Of a DNA stretch of 64,000 bases, positions 1 to 6,554 are shown one piece after another. Position 1 is the first letter of the stretch, and every line of letters starts with the position of its first letter. This DNA comes from Mycobacterium sp. (lineage in GTDB: Bacteria > Actinomycetota > Actinomycetes > Mycobacteriales > Mycobacteriaceae), in NCBI GenBank assembly GCA_016197405.1, contig JACPVR010000013.1, positions 1 to 64,000 on the forward strand, read 5' to 3'. The position numbers and the translations under genes were made by a program. The notes beneath the pieces were generated by a model, which did no database searches, was not told where the DNA came from, and saw only the letters and a program-made list of their open reading frames with translations.

Positions 1-1
1 A

Positions 2-1942
2 ACCACACCGATACCGGAGGTCCTCACCTACTTCCGCTCACCACGCCGTTCACAACCTGTCTGGGAGTTACAGCTAGAGGTTCTCGACACCGACAGCCGC
101 ATCCCCTACGTCCGGCGACGCGGCGAATACCTGTACAACTTCTGGCGCGACGCCGACAACCCGCGCGGGTTGTGGCAGCGCACCACACTGGACAGCTATC
201 GCAGCGCGCAGCCGGACTGGGATGTCCTCATCGACCTGGACGCACTGGCGGCCGCCGACGACGCCAACTGGGTCTGGGCCGGTGCCGATGTCATCGAGCC
301 GGAACACACACGCGCGCTGATCAGCCTGTCCCGTGGCGGATCCGACGCCGCGATCGTGCGTGAATTCGACATGGCGACAAGACAGTTCGTCGATGGTGGC
401 TTCGAGGTCGGCGAGGCCAAGACGCATGCCAGCTGGGTCGACGAGGACACTGTGCTGATCGGCACCGATTTCGGTCCCGGATCGCTGACCGAATCCGGTT
501 ACCCGCGAATCGTCAAGCAGTGGAAGCGCGGCCGGTCATTGGCCGATGCCGAGACGGTCTTCAGCGGCAGCGCCACCGACGTCATCGTCGCAGCCGGAGT
601 GGACCGCACCCCCGGGTACCAGCGGACCTTCGTCAGGCGAGCGGTGGATTTCTTCAACGACGAGGTGTACGAACTGCGCGCCGGTGAACTGATCCGCATC
701 GATGCGCCCACCGACGCCAGCGTGTCGGCGCACCGCGACTGGCTGCTGATCGAACTGCGAACCGAGTGGGATATCGGTACCGCCAGCTACCCGGCCGGGG
801 CGCTGCTCGCCGCGAACTATGACGAATTCCTGGCCGGGACCGCGACATTGAGCGTGGTTTTCGAACCCGATGAGCACACCGCACTGCACCAGTACTCCTG
901 GACCGCCGACAGGTTGATCCTGGTGACGCTGGCCGACGTGGCCAGTCGTGTGCTGGTGGTGACACCCGGGTCGTGGACCGCGGCACCGTTACCGGGCATC
1001 CCGGCCAACACCAACACCGTGATCGTCGCCACCGATGACACCGGCGACGAGATCTTCGTGGATTCAAGCGGTTTCACCACACCGTCGCAGTTGATGTGTG
1101 GGCCGGCCGAGGGCCCGCTGGAGCCCGTGAAGGCCGCCCCGGCATTCTTCGACGGCGCCGACATCAGCGTCACCCAACACTTCGCCACCTCCGCCGACGG
1201 CACCGCCGTCCCGTACTTCGTGGTGCGTCCGCGCGGCGTCGACGGACCCGGACCCACCCTGCTGGGTGGTTATGGCGGCTTCGAGGTGTCACGCACACCG
1301 GGTTACGACGGGGTACTGGGCCGGCTGTGGCTGACCCGCGGGGGGACCTATGTGCTGGCCAATATCCGTGGCGGCGGTGAGTACGGCCCCAGTTGGCACA
1401 CCCAGGCCATGCGCGAGAACCGGCACCGCGTCTACGAGGATTTCGCCGCGGTGGCAACCGATCTGGTGGCCCGGGGTATCACCGACGTCCCGCGGCTGGG
1501 TGCGCAGGGCGGCAGCAATGGCGGCCTGCTGATGGGTGTCATGCTGACCCGCTATCCCGAATTGTTCGGCGCGCTGGTGTGCCAGGTGCCGCTGTTGGAC
1601 ATGAAGCGTTTCCACCTGCTGCTGGCCGGTGCGTCCTGGGTCGCCGAGTACGGCGACCCCGACAATCCCGACGACTGGGCATTCATGGCCGAATACTCGC
1701 CCTACCAGAATATTTCGGCCGAGGCGCACTACCCGGCGCTGTTGATGACCACCTCGACGCGCGACGACCGCGTCCACCCCGGACATGCTCGCAAGATGAC
1801 GGCCGCGCTGGAGGCCGCCGGTCACCGGGTCCGCTACTACGAGAACATCGAGGGCGGTCACGCCGGTGCCGCCGACAACGCCCAGACGGCGTTCAAGTCG
1901 GCGCTGAGCTACTCGTTCCTACGGCGGGTGTTGGGACTCTAG
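2..1942 (+). CDS. Prolyl oligopeptidase family serine peptidase (S9A), 5' end outside the window
   Basis: Serine peptidase of the prolyl oligopeptidase family, expected to cleave short proline-containing peptides. The frame is open from base 2, so the start codon lies outside the window; about 646 residues are present, against roughly 670 for the mycobacterial family. The N-terminal half has the family signature RRGEYLYNFWRD followed by propeller-type sequence. The C-terminal half is the alpha/beta hydrolase domain. Its nucleophile is in GGSNGGL (Ser codon at 1514), the acid is in DDRVHPGH (codons from 1763) and the His is in EGGHAG (codon at 1859), so the catalytic triad is intact. The first ~20 residues visible before LEVLDTDSRIPY match my memory of the family poorly, which could mean a divergent N-terminus. 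A homologue (Rv0457c) lies not far from groEL2 in M. tuberculosis, which fits the local synteny. Confidence 0.9.
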   Translation, partial: TTPIPEVLTYFRSPRRSQPVWELQLEVLDTDSRIPYVRRRGEYLYNFWRDADNPRGLWQRTTLDSYRSAQPDWDVLIDLDALAAADDANWVWAGADVIEPEHTRALISLSRGGSDAAIVREFDMATRQFVDGGFEVGEAKTHASWVDEDTVLIGTDFGPGSLTESGYPRIVKQWKRGRSLADAETVFSGSATDVIVAAGVDRTPGYQRTFVRRAVDFFNDEVYELRAGELIRIDAPTDASVSAHRDWLLIELRTEWDIGTASYPAGALLAANYDEFLAGTATLSVVFEPDEHTALHQYSWTADRLILVTLADVASRVLVVTPGSWTAAPLPGIPANTNTVIVATDDTGDEIFVDSSGFTTPSQLMCGPAEGPLEPVKAAPAFFDGADISVTQHFATSADGTAVPYFVVRPRGVDGPGPTLLGGYGGFEVSRTPGYDGVLGRLWLTRGGTYVLANIRGGGEYGPSWHTQAMRENRHRVYEDFAAVATDLVARGITDVPRLGAQGGSNGGLLMGVMLTRYPELFGALVCQVPLLDMKRFHLLLAGASWVAEYGDPDNPDDWAFMAEYSPYQNISAEAHYPALLMTTSTRDDRVHPGHARKMTAALEAAGHRVRYYENIEGGHAGAADNAQTAFKSALSYSFLRRVLGL

Positions 1943-1948
1943 GGTGAA

Positions 1949-1976
1949 TTGACCAGCCGGAATCCCGTAGTAGCCT
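1949..1976 (+). promoter_or_regulatory. Candidate sigma-A promoter of the first DUF2563-like cassette
   Basis: TTGACC at 1949-1954 is followed after 16 bases by TAGCCT at 1971-1976, a TANNNT-type -10 box. It lies in the 65-base gap between the peptidase stop and the GTG at 2008, so transcription would start near 1983. Prediction from sequence only. Confidence 0.4.
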
Positions 1977-2007
1977 GTGGTCGGTAGCTAACGGATCAGG
2001 GGGCACA

Positions 2008-2307
2008 GTGCAGATCGATATCGGCGAGATGCGAACCGGCGCGAACCGCTCATACAGCGCAGCCTGGCTTGCCATGGAAGGCGCTGACCAGCTGTCACGC
2101 ACGAGCGTCGCGCCTGGCATATTCGGCAGCTTCGCCGCGGCGGAGACATTCGCTGCCGCCGTGGACACAGCGCACAGCAATCACTGCACGCGGCTGCGCA
2201 CGCATGAGAGCCGGTTGGGCGTGCTGGGCGACAAGGCGCACACAGCTGCGTCGGAGTTCGTCGACATGGAGCAACGCAACACAGAGGCCCTGCGCTTAGC
2301 GCTGTGA
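2008..2307 (+). CDS. Small DUF2563-like helical protein, cassette A
   Basis: A 99-residue hypothetical protein. It starts at GTG with a purine-rich ribosome site (ATCAGGGGG) just upstream. It has no signal peptide or membrane segment and reads as an alpha-helical protein of WXG100-like size, with the spaced motif RTGANRSY, GADQLS, GIFGSF, KAHTAASEF and M..RN. The 4292-4600 gene has the same motif (RSGANKSY, GAGRLS, GIFGDF, KAHGAAADF, MERTN), so the two are paralogues. I assign them to the mycobacterial DUF2563 type from memory of that family. It overlaps the next gene by four bases (GTGA), so translation is probably coupled and the products may form a complex. Function unknown; a chaperone or secretion partner for the large downstream protein is an inference. 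Confidence 0.8.
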   Translation: MQIDIGEMRTGANRSYSAAWLAMEGADQLSRTSVAPGIFGSFAAAETFAAAVDTAHSNHCTRLRTHESRLGVLGDKAHTAASEFVDMEQRNTEALRLAL

Positions 2308-3821
2308 CCGACTATCCCCGCCTCACACATATCAGCGTCGGCGCGCTCATCGGCGAGGCCGGCGGTGATCCGTGGCAGGTTGACGAGACGTTGCAGAGCG
2401 GGGATCCAGGTGCGATCTCCGACCTGGGCCGCGCTTTCTTCAACGCGGGCGCCTGCACGGCTGAAACCTATGCAGAGTTCGAGCAGGCACAGGCACGGTT
2501 CCGTGCGTCATGGAGCCGCGAGAATGGCGAACACCCGATCAACGACAGCGCTGAGGTACAGCGCGCCACCACTCAATTGATGGTTCAGCGAGACCAGCTG
2601 CCGGCCATTGGTGCAGACCTGTCGAGCATCGCGGCGAACCTCGCTGAGACACAGCGCTTTTCCGGCATGGAGGTGGAGACCCTCAATACGCAGCTGCACT
2701 ACATCGACGCGTTGATAGATCAGGCACTGTCCCGAGATCAAGATATTTCAGCCCTGGAAGATAGCGCTATTTCCGCCACTTCAGCTGTGCTGAAACAAGT
2801 TACAGCGCTGCGCGACGATTACTCGACGAAGCTGGAAACATCGCTGACCGAGCTGCGTTCCGAGCACGGCTACGACCCGGCTTCTATCGAAGATGTCGAC
2901 GGGGACAGCGAGTTGGGACCCCAACAGAGCGGCCGGGTTGCCACCGAGCACTACGGCGCCACTCAGCGAGCAAAGGACGAGGCACTGGTCAATGGCGGCG
3001 GCCCCATGACCCCGGAGAAGGCCGCTGCCGCAGCGCGGCTGCGCGACTACACCACTGCAACCGATCCCACTGCCGACGCCGATGCACAACGGCTGGCCAG
3101 TGAGCGACTGAACGACTTCCGGATGGCCAACTTCGTCGGACCATTGCCCAAGGACCCGATACTTGGCGGGGACGCGCGAACTCGCGCCCGTGGCAGGCTC
3201 GACCTGCAGCAACAGCTCGAGCAGGGGCTATACGGTCTTCCCCCGATGACGGCCGATCAAGCGACTCAACAACTCGATGTGGGCGAACAGTTTTCGCGTG
3301 TGGTCGCGGTTAAACAAGCCATTGCGGGTCTCACAGGCCAGGGCATGTCCGAGGAGGGTGCCAAGCTCGTCGTCAGTGACGTCATTCATCGTGCGGGCGA
3401 CATGATGGATGTGGCCAGTCTGCCCATCGACGGGATACAAGCGTACGCAGACGGCGTCCCGACTGGTCGCCACGCAGAGCTCACCGACTTGCTTTCACCT
3501 ACTGATGCTGCAGCGTGGAGCCGCGTTGCGAAGTATGCTGGCAACGCTGGCGACATGGTTCAATTTGCCATTGCGATAAGCGATTTCGCTCAAGGTGGAG
3601 AACACAAGTACGAAGAGTTCGGAAGCGCCACCGGAGGTATTGTCGGTGGCGCAGCCGCTGGGTGGGGTGCCGCTGCGATCGCTGGCTCGTTCACAGGACC
3701 GTGGACAACGGCAGCGATCGTTGTCGCAGCTAGCTATTTCGGCGGCATCGGCGGGGAAAATGTCGGGGGAGCTCTCGCTGGCCACCTCGACCCGAAAATC
3801 AACAGCGGAGGGAGTTGGTAG
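2304..3821 (+). CDS. Large cassette protein A with conserved front and glycine-rich C-terminal tip
   Basis: A 505-residue protein of unknown function, starting at GTG inside the stop of the upstream gene. Residues 1-~390 are helical and closely parallel the 6551-8143 protein: shared blocks include AGGDPW, SGDPGAI/AGDPGAI, HPINDSAEVQR/HPINDAAEVQR and DPILGGD followed by an Arg-rich helix. After a PTGRH/PTGSH boundary near residue 390 the two proteins differ. Here the last ~110 residues carry glycine/alanine-rich hydrophobic stretches (for example GGIVGGAAAGWGAAAIAG) ending in a short polar tail. A conserved front with a variable membrane-active-looking tip, next to a multi-TM partner, is the architecture of polymorphic secreted effectors; that is inference, as no catalytic motif is visible. 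Similar 'TPR-repeat region' hypothetical proteins occur in other mycobacteria. Confidence 0.8.
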   Translation: MTDYPRLTHISVGALIGEAGGDPWQVDETLQSGDPGAISDLGRAFFNAGACTAETYAEFEQAQARFRASWSRENGEHPINDSAEVQRATTQLMVQRDQLPAIGADLSSIAANLAETQRFSGMEVETLNTQLHYIDALIDQALSRDQDISALEDSAISATSAVLKQVTALRDDYSTKLETSLTELRSEHGYDPASIEDVDGDSELGPQQSGRVATEHYGATQRAKDEALVNGGGPMTPEKAAAAARLRDYTTATDPTADADAQRLASERLNDFRMANFVGPLPKDPILGGDARTRARGRLDLQQQLEQGLYGLPPMTADQATQQLDVGEQFSRVVAVKQAIAGLTGQGMSEEGAKLVVSDVIHRAGDMMDVASLPIDGIQAYADGVPTGRHAELTDLLSPTDAAAWSRVAKYAGNAGDMVQFAIAISDFAQGGEHKYEEFGSATGGIVGGAAAGWGAAAIAGSFTGPWTTAAIVVAASYFGGIGGENVGGALAGHLDPKINSGGSW

Positions 3822-3823
3822 CT

Positions 3824-4171
3824 GTGCACAGTGCCCTTCTGTGGGCGGCTCTTGCCGCAATAGTGGCTGGCACCCTCCTCAGCATGTTCCCGCTCTGGAA
3901 ATCAGCGACACTATCCCCGGATTCCATCGAGCGACGCGTCTGGTGGACCGGTTGTGCGCTGTGCATCGCGCTGCTGTTCGTCTCGCAGCTTCCTTACTGG
4001 CAAGGCGGGCTGTTCCTGGCGACAATGTCAGCCCTGGCTATGGGCGCCAGCGCTTTCTTCCGTACAAATCGCATCAAGATCAACGGCCGCATCTATGCCG
4101 CCTTCCACCTCCAGCGTCGCCCCGACAGACCACCGGCGCTCCGCAGAAGCGACGACGACCTCGACGATTAA
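3824..4171 (+). CDS. Short membrane partner protein, cassette A
   Basis: A 115-residue protein with two or three hydrophobic segments (near residues 5-20, 43-58 and 65-78) and a basic, then acidic, C-terminal tail. GTG 3824 is preferred because GGAGGG at 3807-3812 stands at a workable distance; TTG 3815, overlapping the upstream stop, is the alternative. The core aligns with the first half of the ~248-residue partners at 4604-5347 and 5808-6554: compare RIKINGRIYAAFHLQ here with LIKIGGRVIAFHIQ and YIKIGGRIYAFHLQ there. It therefore lacks the second membrane half of its relatives. By position it is the cognate partner of the 2304-3821 protein, and a protective (immunity) role is inferred only from context. 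Confidence 0.7.
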   Translation: MHSALLWAALAAIVAGTLLSMFPLWKSATLSPDSIERRVWWTGCALCIALLFVSQLPYWQGGLFLATMSALAMGASAFFRTNRIKINGRIYAAFHLQRRPDRPPALRRSDDDLDD

Positions 4172-4215
4172 GCCGATCCCGTCGGGGTGGAGCCGAGCCG
4201 AGACAGATGCTGTCC

Positions 4216-4249
4216 TTCTGAGTCGTCATCAATTGATGACGACTCAGAA
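4216..4249. repeat. Perfect 34-bp palindrome between cassettes
   Basis: The half-site TTCTGAGTCGTCATCAA at 4216-4232 is followed with no spacer by its exact reverse complement. It sits in the 120-base gap between the cassette A membrane gene and the next DUF2563-like gene. There is no T-run after it, so a standard terminator is unlikely. A regulator binding site or a recombination site fits better. Perfect dyads of this length are rare by chance. Confidence 0.85.
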
Positions 4250-4278
4250 TGTCCATGTGCAACCATCTCCGAAGCAGG

Positions 4279-4284
4279 CATAAT
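4279..4284 (+). promoter_or_regulatory. Possible leaderless -10 box for the 4292 gene
   Basis: CATAAT ends seven bases before ATG 4292. No good ribosome-binding site precedes that ATG, so leaderless transcription is plausible. The first base departs from the TANNNT consensus, so support is modest. Confidence 0.35.
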
Positions 4285-4291
4285 CGAATAC

Positions 4292-4600
4292 ATGCACGTG
4301 AACACCGATGGCCTGCGCTCCGGGGCAAACAAGTCCTATACCGCCGCCGATCACGCCTACGAGGGCGCGGGCCGATTGTCCCGGGTCAGTGCCGACGGCG
4401 GCATCTTCGGTGACTTCCCGGCGGCGGCGGCGTTCCAGCAGGCCGTCGACGGCGCCCACAAACAGCATGTGACGACGCTCAAAGCGCACTACGAAAAGCT
4501 CGGGTCGATCGCGGACAAGGCACACGGCGCGGCAGCCGATTTCGACGATATGGAACGAACCAACGAGGCCCAGCTGCGCGCGGTCGGCGAGCAGGCTTAA
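4292..4600 (+). CDS. Small DUF2563-like helical protein, cassette B
   Basis: A 102-residue paralogue of the 2008-2307 protein with the same spaced motif (RSGANKSY, GAGRLS, GIFGDF, AH..H, KAHGAAADF, MERTN). The reading frame is open further upstream (to 4187) but the family similarity begins at MHVNTDGLRSG, so ATG 4292 is chosen; GTG 4298 is an alternative. Its last 115 bases are repeated at 5690-5804. It converges on the minus-strand membrane gene at 4604-5347, leaving only three bases between stops. No function is known; it is presumed to work with the large proteins of this locus. Confidence 0.8.
   Translation: MHVNTDGLRSGANKSYTAADHAYEGAGRLSRVSADGGIFGDFPAAAAFQQAVDGAHKQHVTTLKAHYEKLGSIADKAHGAAADFDDMERTNEAQLRAVGEQA
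4486..4600 (+). repeat. 115-bp direct repeat, copy 1
   Basis: The 3' end of the intact DUF2563-like gene. It matches 5690-5804 at 111 of 115 positions; the differences include TAA versus TAG as the stop codon. Similarity continues weakly past the stop into the end of the convergent membrane genes. The copies bracket the orphan tip and partner unit. Confidence 0.95.
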
Positions 4601-4603
4601 GCG

Positions 4604-5347
4604 CTACTTTCTTTGGTGCCGCGAATGCGCACCGTATTCGGACGAGTTCTTATTGCGGTACGGCCTCCGCTTCGCGATGACAAATGCCAGCAGGTAGAAC
4701 ACCCCGAAGACGCCCGCCGAAATGAGCACAGCCAATCCAAACTGCAGGTACTGCCCGCGAGCCACCCGGTAGCCCCAGCTGGCGTCGCCGACCGCGAACA
4801 TCACCGCCATCACTATGAGCGCAGCCGCGGATACCCACACCAACCAGGGTTTGTCCGATCCTTCTGCGCCCCGGAAGACTGTCGATGCCAGCAGGCCCAC
4901 TCCAAAGACGTTGAGCCACCAGCCTTTGGCTGCCGTAACCGTGCCACCATACGAATTAGATTCGCCGTCCGCTTCTTCGTTAGCCACGCTCTCGGCGACC
5001 TCGCCTGGAACAGGATCAGGCCCACTGTCTTGGATATGGAAAGCGATTACCCGCCCGCCGATTTTGATCAGCCGGCCGCTGAAATAGGCCGGCAGCGTCA
5101 TTGCGAACAACGCAAACAGCACCAGCACGACACCGGTTTCCAGATTGGGCAGCGACGCCAGAAAGGCACACAGTGCCGCAGCCGCTGTGCCACCCCAATA
5201 GAACTGACGCTGTCGGCCGATATCCCAGCTGGTGAAAACCGCCGAAACCGCGACAGCCAACGACACCAAGGCCAGAAGAAAGAAGATCAACGTGTGCGCC
5301 TGGTGCAGCGAGGGCTGTTCCGTCGCGGCCAGCACCGTGCTTCTCAT
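4604..5347 (-). CDS. Multi-TM partner protein, orphan unit (cassette B)
   Basis: A 247-residue integral membrane protein with about two hydrophobic pairs: one near residues 17-75 (broken by the GRQRQFYW loop) and one near 150-225. The central soluble loop carries LIKIGGRVIAFHIQD. ATG 5347 overlaps the stop of the upstream gene remnant as ATGA, which supports this start over the longer frame to 5365. It is clearly homologous along its length to the 5808-6554 protein, including the shared RHQR C-terminus. Upstream on the same strand only the tip of a large cassette protein remains, so this gene appears kept as a partner for a truncated gene. An immunity-type role is inference; transport is an alternative. 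Confidence 0.8.
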   Translation of the reverse strand: MRSTVLAATEQPSLHQAHTLIFFLLALVSLAVAVSAVFTSWDIGRQRQFYWGGTAAAALCAFLASLPNLETGVVLVLFALFAMTLPAYFSGRLIKIGGRVIAFHIQDSGPDPVPGEVAESVANEEADGESNSYGGTVTAAKGWWLNVFGVGLLASTVFRGAEGSDKPWLVWVSAAALIVMAVMFAVGDASWGYRVARGQYLQFGLAVLISAGVFGVFYLLAFVIAKRRPYRNKNSSEYGAHSRHQRK

Positions 5348-5690
5348 CCGTCCTCCCGTACCCACCGCATGAACGCCTCGGCACGATTCTCGCCGACGAA
5401 AGCACCGACCGTCCCAGCGCCCAGCGCACCAATGAGGGCTCCTGGTGGCCCGCCTACGGCACCACCCAAGAACCCACCAGCTTCGCCCAGGACCCAGGCG
5501 CCCGCCATACCGCCTCCTGCCTTCACCGCGACGTCCACCGGCGACTTACCTTCGCCGAAGACCTCGTACAACCCGGTGCCGAGATCGATCGCACTACCGA
5601 TGTAACCGAATTTGCCACCAAACTCCTTGAGCGCCTTGATATCCCCTTCCGAAAAGCGACGCCTGCACGCCAATGCCGACCGGTCGGGAG
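5344..5690 (-). pseudogene. Orphan, frameshifted C-terminal tip of a large cassette protein
   Basis: Only the last ~115 residues of a large cassette protein remain. Similarity to the 6551-8143 product begins at LPTGRHW (LPTGSHW there), exactly where the 115-bp repeat ends, and runs to the stop at 5344. Shared segments include FGYIGSAIDLGTGLYE, GAWVLGE and GGPPGALIGALGAGTVGAF. There is no start codon of its own and no conserved front. The frame also breaks at the four-A run 5652-5655: LPTGRHWRAGVAF is in one frame and FSEGDIKALKEF in the next, as if one base had been lost. It may be silent stock for tip exchange or simply a remnant. Confidence 0.8.
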
Positions 5691-5804
5691 CACTACGAAA
5701 AGCTCGGGTCGATCGCGGACAAGGCACACAGCGCGGCAGCCGATTTCGACGATATGGAACGAACCAACGAGGCCAAGCTCCGCGCGGTCGGCGAGCAGGC
5801 TTAG
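5690..5804 (+). pseudogene. 3' fragment of a DUF2563-like gene (115-bp repeat copy 2)
   Basis: Encodes only the last 37 residues (from HYEKLGSIADKAH to the stop) of the protein made in full by 4292-4600. It begins abruptly next to the orphan tip and has no start codon in frame. It is 111/115 identical to 4486-4600. It lies three bases from the end of the convergent membrane gene at 5808, exactly as the intact copy does at 4604. This shows that a whole unit was once duplicated and that the front of this gene was then lost. Confidence 0.9.
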
Positions 5805-5807
5805 GCA

Positions 5808-6554
5808 CTACCGCCTTTGGTGCCGGCTGGTGCGGCCAGGGTCGCCCACCTGCCCCGAGTGGCGCCGCCGGCCGATCACGTATCCGACGAGGTAGAACAC
5901 GACGAAAGCGCCCGCAGTGGTGATCGCGATGACCACAAACTGCACATACTGACGGCGCGCCACGCCAGCGCCGGCGGCACCATCCCCGACACCGATGCCC
6001 GCTCCGATTGCAACTATTGCGACGACGAAAAATGGCCAGAGCCAGGGCCTTTCCGTCTCAGTTCCGGTTAGATGCAGGCCGATGTTGAACGAACAAATCC
6101 CCATGCCGACGACCATGAGCCACCAGAGCTTGGGCGCCGACACGGTGCCTCCGTAGGGATCCGGCCCGTCGTCGATGGAGGCCGTTGGGTCGTCGGCACC
6201 TGACCCGACCGGCGTCGGGTCGGGCTTGGCGTCCTGTAAGTGGAATGCGTATATCCGTCCGCCGATCTTGATGTAATTCCCGAGCAGGTACGCCGTCATG
6301 GCCATCAGGAACAAGACGAACAACCCGAAGAGCACGCCTGATTGCCAGTCCGGCAGTCCGGCAAGGAACGCGCAGGCCGCCGCACCTGCCGTAGCCCCCC
6401 AGTACACCTGACGTTGTCGGTCTATAGACCACTTGCTCCACCCCGGAATCTGAGTCACGAACAGGCAGAGAAGCGCACCGACGAAGAAGATCAACGTGTG
6501 CGGTTGATGCAGCGCCGGTGCTCCCAGAGCAATGGCGGTCGATGGCTCGGTCAT
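5808..6554 (-). CDS. Multi-TM partner protein, cassette C
   Basis: A 248-residue membrane protein, full-length homologue of 4604-5347. It has an N-terminal hydrophobic pair (about residues 20-75), a YIKIGGRIYAFHLQD loop, an acidic middle segment, and further hydrophobic segments at about 155-235, ending in RHQRR. ATG 6554 overlaps the stop of the large gene as ATGA, so the two are translationally coupled. Tight one-to-one coupling with the large protein suggests an obligate partner, for example a protective or export partner; the sequence does not say which. Confidence 0.8.
   Translation of the reverse strand: MTEPSTAIALGAPALHQPHTLIFFVGALLCLFVTQIPGWSKWSIDRQRQVYWGATAGAAACAFLAGLPDWQSGVLFGLFVLFLMAMTAYLLGNYIKIGGRIYAFHLQDAKPDPTPVGSGADDPTASIDDGPDPYGGTVSAPKLWWLMVVGMGICSFNIGLHLTGTETERPWLWPFFVVAIVAIGAGIGVGDGAAGAGVARRQYVQFVVIAITTAGAFVVFYLVGYVIGRRRHSGQVGDPGRTSRHQRR

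Noticed and set aside
5691..5808. Upstream extension of the orphan tip frame through the 115-bp repeat
   Set aside because: The residues are the antisense of the DUF2563 fragment. They have no similarity to large cassette proteins and the start would be spurious.
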